A stretch of 64,000 nucleotides of DNA, from assembly GCA_051453625.1 (NCBI GenBank), contig JBOZIK010000001.1, forward strand, positions 238,960,661 through 239,024,660. Reading direction: 5' to 3'. Below are positions 1 through 10,999 of the stretch, in pieces. The notes under the pieces are model-generated. The model was not told the DNA's origin and ran no database searches. It saw only the letters and a list, made by a program, of their open reading frames with translations. The stretch's first letter is position 1. Every line of letters begins with the position of its first letter. Position numbers and translations under genes: made by a program. The stretch comes from Welwitschia mirabilis (lineage: Eukaryota; Gnetophyta; Gnetopsida; Welwitschiales).

Positions 1-92
1 CCTAACTTTAAAAGCCAACCACAATTTCAACCAATTCGAAATGATTATTCACATAATCTTTGTTGAAATTGTGGTTGGCTTTTAAAGTTAGG
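1..92. repeat. Perfect 31-bp inverted repeat with 30-nt loop (gag foldback)
   Basis: Bases 1-31 are the exact reverse complement of 62-92, with 30 bases between. Read on the plus strand, 1-60 is an open gag-like stretch (PNFKSQPQFQ, then PIRNDYSHNL). Read on the minus strand, 92 down to 62 gives the same PNFKSQPQFQ, joined to the gag of element C'. The sequence therefore switches strand inside a gag gene. It may extend left of the window. Confidence 0.9.
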
Positions 93-860
93 ATTTATTT
101 AGTTGAATGCATGAACTTCCTCAAATATTCTTTCTTTATAAGTTGGTAATAAGGGATACTCTTTAGTTGGTTCAGAGTTCTTTTCACAAATATCACAATA
201 TGAAGTTATGTTTTTATCTTTTACTACCTTTGCATTAACTATTAATTGAGAGTACTTTTTTAAAATGGTAGTGAAAACCTTAATTACATTATTTGAATTA
301 CCTATCTCCTCTTCCTTGTCATATTTAACCTTTTTTATATCTTTTATGATTTGTCCTACATTTAGATTTTTCTTAGTGGATTTAAGCTAAGTTCAACTTA
401 TCTCTACTAGGTTTTCCAACTCACTCCATGTCTTCTCTAAAACTAAGTTCAATAAGTTTCCATTATAAGAAAAGTTTAGAAGTTGATTAGTTTTACTATT
501 TAATTCACTATAGAAATAATTGACTAATTCTTCTTCACGAAATATATCAATAGGTTTGGAATGGCTAGGTATGATAAAACATTCATAAGTTATTGCATAA
601 TCCTCATGAGGTTGTTGTTAAAAGTTAGTAATTTCCTTTCTTCTTTTTCTCATGAACTTTCACTCAAAAATCTTTTAATAAAAAATCCTTATACTTGACT
701 CTATGATTTAAGAATCTTATGTGGAATGGTTTTAAGCTAAACTTTTGTCCTCCCTCTAAGTGTGACTAGAAAAATAATCATGTAAGTATGATTACTAATA
801 TTTTTTTTTCCATATCTTGAGATAAGCACAAGTTATTTAATATTAGCTAAATGTTGGAAA
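62..860 (-). pseudogene. Gag remnant of gypsy element C' (Athila/Tat-like)
   Basis: Minus-strand reading gives a nearly continuous gag C-terminal half with a few stops. Around 230-190 is a Cys-x-x-Cys segment (SYCDICEKN) followed by PTKEYPLLP and then EEVHAFN. In plant Athila/Tat-type Gag proteins a CxxC, a Pro-Thr, a Cys-Pro and a conserved EE-V-A-N block stand in this order just before an N-P-N-F motif, which appears here at 92. The second Cys-Pro is Tyr-Pro here. Gag is the structural protein that packages element RNA in particles. The reading frame ends in the inverted repeat at 1-92, so the rest of gag and pol is not in the window. The N-terminal limit near 860 is approximate. Confidence 0.65.
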
Positions 861-1652
861 GGTTTTTCCTTAGGATCTCTCTAAAATGTTGGATAGGTGC
901 TCAAATTTCTTAATCCCACATCATCATTAGAAGATAAATTAAAATGATTTTACATTTTATAGTTTTTTTAATGATGATTAAATCTCTAAGAGTAAGATTT
1001 GCATTTGAAGTAGAAGTTTCTATTATGATTGGCATGTTAGATGAAGTAACTTGCTTTTATTTTTGCAATGGTTTTGACATATTTGAAGAAGAAATAATAT
1101 GATCTACTTTTATACTACAATTTTCTTTGCAAAATCTGATTCTAAAATAATAAAAGTAGAAAAATATTCTTCTTCAATGCTTGAAATTTATGTACCTGGG
1201 GTTTGTGTCCCTAGACAATAAATAAAAATCAAAATAAAAAATAACTAACTATTGTCCACATAGTTATAGGAATGACATGAGAGATGATGATTACAACAAT
1301 AAAAAACTAAAATCAAATATTTTCACAACTAAAAAACTAGACTATCATCTAGGTTATCATGGAAATGATAAAGAAGATGACAGAATTTGATTACTAACAT
1401 ATAGACAAAAAGAAAAATTGTAAAAAAGAAAAATTGTAAAAAAGAAAATAAATTTGAAAATTTAGAACTATCGTTTCCATGTCATGGGAATGACAGAGAG
1501 GAAAACAGAGCTATCTAAGCTATAGAAAATAAAAACTACTAAAACTAAACCTACTTAAGCTATGCTAAAAATAAAGTACTATTTAAAATAAATAACCTGA
1601 ATAGAAATTCAAGGTACTTATCTAGATAGTAATAATCCTTCAGCTCCTTGTG
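861..1652 (-). other. Untranslated leader of element C'
   Basis: This AT-rich stretch lies between the primer site and the gag remnant on the minus strand. No coding match was seen. It corresponds to the 5' untranslated leader of the element. Short repeats such as AAAAAGAAAAATTGTAAA at 1408-1440 are present. Confidence 0.45.
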
Positions 1653-1674
1653 GCCTTCCCTAGCAATAACACCA
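1653..1674 (-). other. Primer-binding site (tRNA-Asp type), element C'
   Basis: The minus strand reads TTGGTGTTATTGCTAGGGAA directly next to the LTR. The tRNA-Asp-complementary site common in plant gypsy elements is TGGCGCCGTTGCCGGGG. Almost all differences are C-to-T or G-to-A. It fixes the element's orientation (minus) and the inner edge of the LTR. Confidence 0.75.
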
Positions 1675-2485
1675 AAATGTTGTAGTGTGAATTATGCAAT
1701 TCTTAAATCCTTTAAACAAAAACTTGTAAATAATAATACTTGAAAAAAAAACATACTAGTATGGATAGGAGTTAACCCCAATGTTATAATCCATTGAAAG
1801 CACTAGGCTAAAAGTTAGAGAATTGATTTTCTTAAAATATTTTTAATCTTTTCTATTTTAGTAAATAAAAGTAAACAAGAATGTAAATGCAATGTAAGAT
1901 GAATGATGGTAAAAATGTAATGGATGAAATGCAAGTGAGATGAGTTCTATTTGAACTCTAATCCTCTTTTCATAAGAACTACTTCTATATAACTTAGATC
2001 AACTAGGAAGAGTTCTATTACTTGTTACCAATTAACATAAACTATAAGTATTGTTAAATATAATATGGATAATGCAATAAGAAGTTGAAATGAAATATTA
2101 ATGTAGATCTAAACTAACAAAGTTAAGTTTAACAAATCTACACTTATGATCTAAATAAATTATAGAACTGTCACTAAATTATAATCATCTTAAACCATGA
2201 GGAACATTAACACAATAGTAGAAAAAGAGTAATTAAATTAATCATGAACTTTTACATCCACTTACAATAAATTAATAACATCTCAATGGGGGATACTTAG
2301 TTCAACACCAAGGTAAACTTCTTTCTATAGCTACTAGATGGACCTCTTGTTCTTCAATCTTTCATCACAAAAGAATCAGGTATAAAAGATGGAAAATGAA
2401 GTAAAGAAAAGGGAGGGTATTTATAGTTTTACATTGAAGTTTTAAAAGCTTAACCCTAAAAGTTGGATAATAAAACCTAGTAGTG

Positions 2486-3066
2486 NNNNNNNNNNNNNNN
2501 NNNNNNNNNNNNNNNNNNNNNNNNNNNNNNNNNNNNNNNNNNNNNNNNNNNNNNNNNNNNNNNNNNNNNNNNNNNNNNNNNNNNNNNNNNNNNNNNNNNN
2601 NNNNNNNNNNNNNNNNNNNNNNNNNNNNNNNNNNNNNNNNNNNNNNNNNNNNNNNNNNNNNNNNNNNNNNNNNNNNNNNNNNNNNNNNNNNNNNNNNNNN
2701 NNNNNNNNNNNNNNNNNNNNNNNNNNNNNNNNNNNNNNNNNNNNNNNNNNNNNNNNNNNNNNNNNNNNNNNNNNNNNNNNNNNNNNNNNNNNNNNNNNNN
2801 NNNNNNNNNNNNNNNNNNNNNNNNNNNNNNNNNNNNNNNNNNNNNNNNNNNNNNNNNNNNNNNNNNNNNNNNNNNNNNNNNNNNNNNNNNNNNNNNNNNN
2901 NNNNNNNNNNNNNNNNNNNNNNNNNNNNNNNNNNNNNNNNNNNNNNNNNNNNNNNNNNNNNNNNNNNNNNNNNNNNNNNNNNNNNNNNNNNNNNNNNNNN
3001 NNNNNNNNNNNNNNNNNNNNNNNNNNNNNNNNNNNNNNNNNNNNNNNNNNNNNNNNNNNNNNNNNN
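2486..3066. other. Assembly gap, 581 N, with duplicated flanks
   Basis: The 117 bases before the gap (2369-2485) recur after it (3067-3183) with only about two differences. Confidence 0.95.
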
Positions 3067-3387
3067 AAAAGAATCAGGTATAAAAGATGGAAAATGAAGT
3101 AAAGAAAAGGGAGTGTATTTATAGTTTTACATTGAAGTTTTAAAAGCTTAACCCGAAAAGTTGGATAATAAAACCTAGTAGTGCATATGGATTGCATGAA
3201 CCCATTACAAAAATAATTCTTTTCATCCATAGAAAATAATGGCATCCTGACTATTATGGGAACAATAATAGGGATATCACTCCACATCAAATGATGTTTC
3301 ATTGACTTTAGGCCTTACAGTCAACTTTGTAGACTCCATTCATGTTAGTAGTGATATCATCCTGCCTATTATGAAGATGACAGAGGG

Positions 3388-3504
3388 NNNNNNNNNNNNN
3401 NNNNNNNNNNNNNNNNNNNNNNNNNNNNNNNNNNNNNNNNNNNNNNNNNNNNNNNNNNNNNNNNNNNNNNNNNNNNNNNNNNNNNNNNNNNNNNNNNNNN
3501 NNNN
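3388..3504. other. Assembly gap, 117 N
   Basis: The flanks are not duplicated. LTR length comparison with family C relatives suggests the size is about right. Confidence 0.95.
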
Positions 3505-3631
3505 ATTTCATGTTTCATTGATCATTCTATTAGATCTCCATAATCATTAAAATTACACCCAAACCTATGTAAATATCTTGGAAAAGAACTTAAACTACAC
3601 TATCAAATTCCTACAAATTAACATTACAACA

Positions 3632-4465
3632 AATAACATGGTAGAAAAATTTAGTGAATTAGTTGTACAATACTTTAAATAAGAAGATAGATCCATATGC
3701 AAATATTATCAGTAAGATAATCATAAGGGAATAGAATATGCATGAATAAAGGAAATTGTTCACTATTTGAAAACTAATAGATTGAATTTAAATAGAAGGA
3801 ATCAGCCTCAATCAAGAAGAAAATCATATTCCTACCAAAGCAAAAAATAAAATGGTAAATTAGAAAAACCTTTATAAAAGTATGTAAATTATAAAATAAA
3901 AGAATAATATGATCATTATAGAAATTAGAAAAACAAAAACCAAAAAGATAATAAACAAAAATAGGAAGAAAAAAGAAAAGAAGAAACAATTCTTCCTTAG
4001 CCAATTCCAACTCGAGAGAGAGATAATGAGTAAATTTGTGATTATTGAACCCAGAAAACCAATGGTAATAGGTTGAGAGTAGAGAAGAAAAGAAAATTAA
4101 GAAATTATCCAATAAAAGAAGAGACTAATTTCGGAATATAAGTAGTAGTGGATGCATTAGTAGAATATCTACCTTTATCTCTACCTTTTCTAATGATAAG
4201 TAAACAAATAAAACATCCAAAGCTTAAAAATAATATAGAATATTCAATAAAATCTTTAAGGATATAATAATGGTATTACCTCTCCTAAAGTTATTAAAAG
4301 ATGTATCCATGTACTAGAAGTAAATGAAGATCATGTGCTCAAAATAAAAGAATAAAAAAAAAGTAAGAAAAAAAACAAATTGAGATGGTTACAAAGGATC
4401 AAGTTTCTTGAGACTTTATTTAAGTTCTTCAAAATAAATAACATGAAAAGTATAGGAAATCTAAA
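3632..4465. other. AT-rich stretch, no gene recognised
   Basis: It lies between the C' LTR and the F protease remnant. By position it should hold the end of F's gag and linker, but I could not match it. The open frame on the minus strand at 3774-4112 is hydrophobic, low in complexity and has no family resemblance. Confidence 0.4.
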
Positions 4466-4930
4466 CTTATGATAGAAGCATTAGTAGATTTTAAAGTGAG
4501 CATTAAAGTGATGACTTATGAAACTAATGAAGAATTAAGAAAACTATAACTAATACCTTATCAAGGAAAAGTATATTTAGTAGATGGATCAGTAGAAACA
4601 TTAAAAGAAGTTTTAGAAGATGTATCCATTTAAATTAAAGGGTTCATTCATTTGATAGATCCTTTACTAATGACAACTCAAGGAGATACCCATAAAATAA
4701 TTTTATAAATACCTTGAATAACATTAGAAGAAGTTTTAAAAGATGTCTCCATTTAAATTAAAGGGTTCATTCATTTGATAAATTATTTACTAATAAAAAC
4801 TCAAGGAGATACCCATAAAATAATTTTATAAATACCTTGGATGGCTACTATAGATGTTACAATTTATTCTAAAAAAGGGATAATAGAAATTAGTCTAAAA
4901 GATCTTAAGAAAGTGATTAAGTTATGTGAA
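4466..4930 (+). pseudogene. Aspartic protease remnant, gypsy element F
   Basis: The frame gives EALVDFKVSIKVM, in the place of the retroviral-type protease D-x-G-A motif. The Asp is kept but the Gly-Ala is lost (DFKV). It continues into a V-E-D-V block and a segment ending IPWMATIDV, where gypsy proteases carry a conserved I-L-G-R-P-F-L-A-T. The protease would cut the Gag-Pol polyprotein. It is interrupted by stops and by an exact-period 123-bp tandem duplication (4597-4842). It sits directly upstream of the RT remnant in the usual PR-RT-RH-INT order. Confidence 0.7.
4597..4842 (+). repeat. Tandem duplication, 2 x 123 bp, inside protease
   Basis: Unit 1 (4597-4719) and unit 2 (4720-4842) keep a constant 123-base offset from AACATT to ACCTTG with about a dozen differences. 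123 is divisible by three, so the duplication adds 41 codons without shifting the frame. Confidence 0.9.
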
Positions 4931-5334
4931 GTAGTACTTTTAAAGGAAATAAGGCATAACATACAAGATAGAACTAATGTATTCTAACTCAACAAGTTAA
5001 TATGATGTCAAATCAACAAAATGAAGAAAAATATAAAGAGTAAAATTTATCACATTAGGAGATAGAAAAGACCCAACTTGAGGAAGGAATAAAGCATACC
5101 AAAGTAGCTCCAAATAAACCTTTGATTATTAATAATATTTTAACTAATTCTTAAAAAAGAAAAAACTTAAAACAATGCTAGTTAAAATACAAAGAACCTT
5201 TCCTTAGAATAATGTTAATATTAAGGGGATAGATCAAAAAATATGTCAACATAGGATTTATTTAGATATCTTCATTAAAATAAGTAGAAAACAAAAAGAA
5301 ATATGTAATTCACATATTAAAAAAATAATTAAAA

Positions 5335-5835
5335 AATAAAATTTTAAATTCTTAGAGGTTGAATTCATCTCTTCTATATTATATTCAAAATGAGTTATTC
5401 CTATTAAAGTAGCATCAAAGAAAGAAAATTGATGAATAAAATGTATATATTTTTGAATGTTTAATACATCAACTTATAAAGATCATTTATTCCTTTCATT
5501 TATAGATCAAGTTTTAGAAATGATATATAAACATCATCATTATATCTTCCTTGATGAATATAGTGGGTATAACTAAGTTCCAATAGCCTTAGAAGATTAA
5601 GTCAAAATAACTTTTATATATTTTCAAAGGATAGTAAATAGTAGTTTTTAATATATAATAAGGAGGCTTGTTGAAGTGCTTATGGATAATTTCTCAATGT
5701 TTGGAAATAATCTTAAATCCCTTAATATCTTGAAAACCACCTTAGAAATATGTAAAGATAAATTCCTAAATGTTAATTATCTAAAATTCATGTTATGTTA
5801 ACATAAGACATAGTCTTAGAATATAAGAGATCTCA
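5335..5835 (+). pseudogene. Reverse transcriptase remnant, gypsy element F
   Basis: Plus-strand reading gives the core RT blocks in order: STYKDHLFLSFIDQVLEM, then FLDEYSGYN (the first catalytic Asp region), then VKITFIYF, then LMDNFSMFG in the place of the F-M-D-D-F active site. This is the non-chromoviral plant gypsy arrangement. The second active-site Asp is Asn (GAT to AAT at 5688-5690). About 60 codons are missing between VKITFIYF and LMDNF, including the usual M-P-F-G-L block. Several stops are of the TGG/CAA-to-stop type. RT would copy element RNA into DNA in the cytoplasmic particle. Confidence 0.85.
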
Positions 5836-6109
5836 AAATGAAATTAAGAGTGATGAATAGAAATCTAGAGTTATAAAAACATGTATTACCTTCAATCAAT
5901 CTAAAAGAGTTAATATTCTTATTAGGGCATGTAGGATACTAAAACTATTTATAGCTAACTTTAGGAAAATTCCCAAACTCCTTAGTAATCTTTTACAGAA
6001 GGATGTGAAATATAATTAGACTAAGGGATATTAAAGTGCATTTTAGACTCTAAAATATAAACTATTATTACTACCTATTTTATAGAGGAGTAATTGAAAA
6101 AAATCATTC

Positions 6110-6480
6110 TACATTAAACTGATGCATCTACTCATGTTGTGGAGGCCATGTTGGAATAAAAGAATGATGTAAACACATCAAATGCTATTGTTTATATTAG
6201 TAATAATTTTGAACTAGCTCAATATAATTACATAATAACTAAGAATGAATTATTAGTAGTGGTGATAGCATTAGAAAAATCTAGATACTATATCATGAGT
6301 TGTAAAGTAAAATTTTAATGATCATAATGTAATTAGATTCTTAATGAATAAAAAGGAAGTTAATTTAAGAATTATGAGATGAATACTATAAGCACAGGAA
6401 TTTTACTTAAAAATCATTGATAAAATAATCTAGTAGTAGATTACTTCTTGAGGCTATACTTTCTTGGTGAAGGAAAAATA
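6110..6480 (+). pseudogene. RNase H remnant, gypsy element F
   Basis: The frame gives TDASTHVVEAMLE, matching the first RNase H Asp block, then YNYIITKNELLVVVIALEK (second catalytic Glu block), then a short remnant reading VVDYF in the place of V-A-D-H-L. The T-D-H block is reduced to NDHNVIRFLMNKKEV. RNase H would remove the RNA strand during reverse transcription. Stops and frame changes make it non-functional. It follows RT without a gap. Confidence 0.8.
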
Positions 6481-6499
6481 AATGTAAGAAATGAATTTT

Positions 6500-7790
6500 G
6501 GTATGAGCATCTTTCCTAAGTTAAAACAAATCCATGATATGCGAACATAGAAAACTTTATCATAAGTAAGAAATTACAATCTTTGAGGATATATTATAAA
6601 ACAAAGAGATTGTTAATAGAATATAGAGATTACACACGGCATAATAAGATGTTATTTAGAAAATGTAAAGATCATATTATTAGAAGATGTGTGGAAGAGA
6701 ATCTATAGATAGAATTCCTAAAGAAAGATCATGAAGGAGAGGGAGAAAGACACTATGATGCCAGATGAATAGGAATAAAAATCCTTCATATGTGACACCT
6801 TTCATCAATAAAATTTAAAGACTCAAATGTTTATGTTTAAAGTTGTAATAAATGTGAAAGAGAAGGATCATTTACTTATAAATTAGAAATTACACAATAA
6901 TGAATTCAATTAAGTGAGCCTTTTGATGTTTGAAAAATAGATTTCATTAGATCTATCAATCCTCTCTTGAATGAAAAAAAGTATATTCTGGTCTACATTG
7001 ACTAATTTACTAAGTAGGCTAAGGCTAAGAATGTTACTCATTGATCTTTTTAAACTATAATTACTATTTTTTTAAGAGGTTTATAGTCTATATAAGCTTC
7101 ATATATAATAGAGAAACTCATTTTATAGGCGAAGTTTTCAAGAAACTTTTGTTTCAGGTATGGAATCCATCATAAAATCTGTACCACCTATAATCCTCAA
7201 TTTGATGCTCAACCTAAAGTAGTTAATAAAGAAATTAATAGAATATTAACAAAAATTATAATCATAAATAAAATAGATTGGGACAAAATATTAAATGAAG
7301 CTTTTTTGGATTATAGAGTAACTTGAAAACATAGTATAGGTTTTACACCATATGAATTAGATTATGGAAAAAAAGATATTTTGTTAATTGAATTTAGAAT
7401 AAAATTTTTTAAATTGATTAAAGAGCTAAAGTAAAGCTTGAATAAAGCTAAAAAAGAATGGATAGAAAATATGAATGATCTAGATGAAAATAGAAAAAAA
7501 GCACTTTTGCAAAAAGAACTTGTAGAAGAGAACATAAAAGTATATCATAATAGTTATATAAGAAAAACAATTTTAAAGAGGAGGATTTAATACTAATATA
7601 TGATCCCAAGGAGACACATTAAAAACAAAAGTATGAACAAAATTAACTATGATCTTATATCATAATAAAAATTATAGAAAATGAAGCTATCAAAGTATGT
7701 GATCCTAACGAGAAGATAATCTACTAGGTTAATGGACAAATAATAAAATATGTTAAGATCATACATATTTACTACACTACCTAGAAAGAT
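6500..7790 (+). pseudogene. Integrase remnant, gypsy element F
   Basis: The His/Cys N-terminal region is hard to read. The catalytic core is seen as IDFIRSINPLLNEKKYILV then YIDFTK (first Asp block, with a stop), then RYGIHHKICTTYNPQFDAQP, VVNKEINRILTKI (third catalytic Glu region) and FTPYELDYGKK. The C-terminal part follows with LDENRKKALLQKELVEENI, then DLILIYDPKETH and finally VNGQIIKYVKI near 7740. The G-Q-x-E Glu position reads AQPKV, so a catalytic Glu is lost. Integrase would insert the DNA copy into the genome. The domain order and lack of a chromodomain fit Athila/Tat relatives. Confidence 0.8.
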
Positions 7791-8230
7791 CTAATAATAT
7801 GGAGAGAATACTCCCACTTTACTTGTAAATAAATTTTAAGAGATAATACTATCATATCATTTCTTTAAAGTTAATTCAAATTGTTGATTTATTAAGTTTC
7901 TCGAGATAAATTGGGATGATTTTGAAATAAGAAGATAACTTAATAAGTATTCGACATGATATTATGCATTATTTTTATTATGAGGATTAAGGATACATAT
8001 TTAATTACATGATAGAATGTTCTACTACAAGTGCATTAGGGTAACTAGTCCTGGAAGGGGCTTTAGTAGTATAATATAGTAGCTGTGTATTAGAAAATTC
8101 TAGTTTTAATGATTTCAGTTTTCAAATACAATATGTGTTTATGTATAGAGAAATTATGAAAAATATTTTAAATAATTTAATGATAAGTATAATAAAGATC
8201 CCAATTAGCAACAATCTCAAAGGAATAAAA
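7791..8230. other. AT-rich 3' flank of element F, nothing coding
   Basis: This stretch follows the F integrase end. It may include F's 3' untranslated region or a truncated LTR, but no second copy exists in the window to define one. Confidence 0.4.
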
Positions 8231-8528
8231 TGAGTTACTCACATGAGATTAGAAGTGCTCTAAGATCTTAGAAGATGTAGTTCAAAGTTAATAAAGTATG
8301 AATAAATTATACCATAGACATCTGCAGTATTAAAGTTATTTACAACAAAAGCATCTATAAAAGTAAAGACATCCATACTAATATGGAACTTAAGATATAA
8401 GAGGGACATCTATCAATTTTAAGACATATATATTAAAGGTACTAATATAATACATCTATCATGGTGAAGACATCTATGTAAATCAAAAAAATAAAGACAA
8501 AATATAGGATGTACCAGTAGGATCGATA
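8231..8528 (+). repeat. Possible first segment of the LTR of copia element D
   Basis: It starts TGAGTTACTC and carries repeated short motifs of the type GAAGACATCTAT (near 8310, 8363, 8405, 8470). The same motif recurs to the right of element A at 17310-17400 and 17610, which suggests the two sides were once continuous. The left edge is uncertain because no intact partner LTR exists here. Confidence 0.4.
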
Positions 8529-9815
8529 TCTATTCATTACTTAGTGTAGTAAACTAAAACTAATTAAATGATGCTAATATCATTATTTCATAATAATAAT
8601 TAAGATAAACATAGAAGTTATACAAAATTTTCAAACTTAGAATGAAACCAAAACAAAATAGAAAAGTTAGAAGTTGAGAATTGTGATAAACTTTGATAAG
8701 AAAGGTATAAAAATGAACAAGCTCTAAAGACCTAGATTTCCTTCTCCAATAAAGTATTTTCACTATAATGATATGCTTCAATTTTCTAAAACATATCCCA
8801 AATCATCAAGCCATGAAAAATTGCGTTGTGGTCACATAATTTCATTTACCACATGGGTATTGGTGAATTCAATAATTAATTGATTCTTCATAGCCCTTTC
8901 ATAAGTGTGGAAATTAAGTATTATAGTACGCAAATTTCATTAAATAAAAGTAACTAAAACAAATTAAGAAATTAACTTAACTATTAATAGCATTTAATCA
9001 TGTAAATTTACTTAAGTATTACAAGTGTAAATCTATTTGTAACTCAAAATAAAAAAATAAATAACTTCCATTTTCATTAATTGAATAAAGTACATTACAC
9101 TAAAATAAGAAGATGAAATTGGTATAAACTCCTCAAATTATCCTTATAAGAAGTCTACTACTAAAGAAGATGCATATAAGATCATCTTGAATGTGACACT
9201 CTAAGAATTTCTACTACATTTTCTAATTAAAAGATCCTTACAAATGAAGGCTCAAGGAATTTTTATAAGTAAGTATGAAAAGCTGATAATTGAAAATATT
9301 TTAGTTACAGTGGTGGCTAGATGGATATAAAGTTTATCATATAGCTTTAGGTAGATTATTTATCTAATGGTACTAGTTAAAGATTGTCATGATGACTCTA
9401 ATATGTAGCTATTGGATTATGATGCTTCTATCATTTAATGCAATTTCCATGTGTCTCTGACATTGCTTTATGTAATATTATTGCATGTCACTATAACATG
9501 TCTTCTATAACATTGCTATGTATCATTAAAAGTGCTAGTTATTTCTGATATGGTAACTAATTAGGCCCATAACTTCATTTTTCTCAATTTTTCATGACAT
9601 TTCTAGAACATGACTTTTAAAGTATTCTTCTCCAAAGGACTTGTAACACTAGTGACCTTGACAATAATACTAGCAGTTTTGATTAGATGATCTTTAGATT
9701 TAGTATATCCTTCATACTATGGTAAATAAATTAAGAATATTAATGAATATGTTAAGTTTATAAATCATGTTTAAATATTGTAGAATACATAAAGTTATTA
9801 TTATTTACTTTAAAT
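8529..9815 (-). repeat. 3' LTR of gypsy element A
   Basis: It is collinear with 15845-17110. Shared landmarks include CCTTCTCCAATAAAG (8741 region) against CCTTGTCCAATAGAG, TAATTTCATTTACCACATG against TAATTTCATTCACTACATG, and the AGTACATTACA block. The last part (about 80 bases, including the TTAATTTTTGCATG terminus) seems lost or too diverged to recognise. Confidence 0.75.
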
Positions 9816-9829
9816 TCTTAGTGATTTTA

Positions 9830-10930
9830 GGATTTTTAATGAAAAATAAATCATTTGACAATACTTATTTTATTACATATGGACCTTTTCAATTAGAAAT
9901 TGGTTTATCTTGGAATAGGTATTATTTTAAATTATAAAGTAAAACTACTTCATCCTTGTGAAAAGTTGTCCTAAGAATGTTTTAATCAAGTAATTTTTAT
10001 ATCTTTTCCTTGTTAATATTTTTATATGCATTATTTTTAATCAAATCTATCTTATTGAGTTGAATAGCCCTTTTTTTCTTGGATACCTCAAGATCTAAAT
10101 TCATATTTTTGATTACCTAATATGTCTAATATTCAGTTTAATTAGTAAATGGTAGATATTTTTCAATTAACATAAATGGAAACATTTCTAATGATGTATT
10201 ATAAGTTGTTTGATAATCCCATAAAACATCATTTAGCTTATAAAAATAATCCTTCCTAATTGAGTTTACTATTTTTTATAGTATGTTTTTTATTTTTTTC
10301 TTAGTGACCTTAACCTATTTATTATTTTATAGATGATAATGAGCTATGACTTAACACATACTTACCTAAAAGATTATTAAATACTATATTGTAAAAATAA
10401 GTACCACCATTACTAGTCAAGACCTGGAGATAACTAATCTCATCAGAATATTTTCTTTAAAGAACTTCACTATGGTTTAAACATTGTTAGGTTTACAAGA
10501 AAATGCTTCTATCCATTTATTAAGATAATATATATGAATAAGAATACATTGTAATCCATTCAAAGAAGGATATTAGCCTTGAAAATAAATATCCCAAATA
10601 TTAAAATGTTTAATAGAAATAATTGGTTTCAAAGATATCATATGTTTTTATATAAGGCTACATAGTTTTTGGTAATTTTTGTGTGTATAATAATACTTAG
10701 ATATGAATGGTGAGTAAAAATCAATTTGAAGAATTTTCATGGTGATTTTATTAGTAGATTAATGGCCATTAAAGACCTCATATTGGTAATCCTAAAGAAT
10801 GATTTAAATTTATGATTAAGGAACATATCTATAAAATACTTGATTTATGCAGTATTTAAATAGATAAGGACCATCCCAAAAGAAATATTTAACTTGACTT
10901 AAAGACTTCTTCCTATTATTAAATATTTAA
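9830..10930 (-). pseudogene. Integrase remnant, gypsy element A
   Basis: On the minus strand, from high to low coordinates, the core reads TIVKFFKENILMRL (near 10480-10430), then KVTKKKIKNILLKIVNSIRK, then LNDVLWDYQTTYNTSLEMFP. These match successive blocks of plant gypsy integrase. The C-terminal part reads HKDEVVLLYNLK and KGPYVI (near 9890), the G-P-Y/F module. The D and E catalytic residues could not all be located because frames break. It would catalyse insertion of the cDNA. It is followed on the minus strand by the 3' LTR. Confidence 0.75.
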
Positions 10931-10999
10931 TAAGAGTAAGTAATCTTAAAAACTAAATAAATCACAAGGTTAGTGAATTAAGATATGTCTAAAATGGAG

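Larger units (their letters stand above)
1678..3631 (-). repeat. 5' LTR of gypsy element C' (family C)
   Basis: It starts TGTTGTAGTG and ends CATTACAACA, short inverted termini. It is collinear with the LTRs at 31757-33013 and 37673-38927. It contains two N runs (2486-3066 and 3388-3504). The bases flanking the first are duplicated (2369-2485 and 3067-3183). Removing one copy plus the Ns shortens the LTR from 1954 to 1256, matching 1257 and 1255 in the relatives. LTRs carry the element's promoter and polyadenylation signals; none was pinpointed here. Confidence 0.85.

Noticed and set aside
1-92. Hairpin as a microRNA precursor or terminator
   Set aside because: Both arms encode gag residues in the expected frames and arm identity is perfect, which fits inverted duplication better than a microRNA gene.
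2442-3302. Long open frames over N runs (also at 2483, 3302, 3308, 21027, 24082, 29403-30245, 46327)
   Set aside because: They are open only because Ns have no stop codons; the real bases at the ends match no protein.
3774-4112. 112-codon minus-strand hydrophobic frame
   Set aside because: Phe/Leu-rich translation of A-rich DNA, no family resemblance, opposite to the flanking plus-strand pol.
8560-8781. 73-codon minus-strand frame
   Set aside because: It is inside the element A 3' LTR and is not open in the paired LTR.
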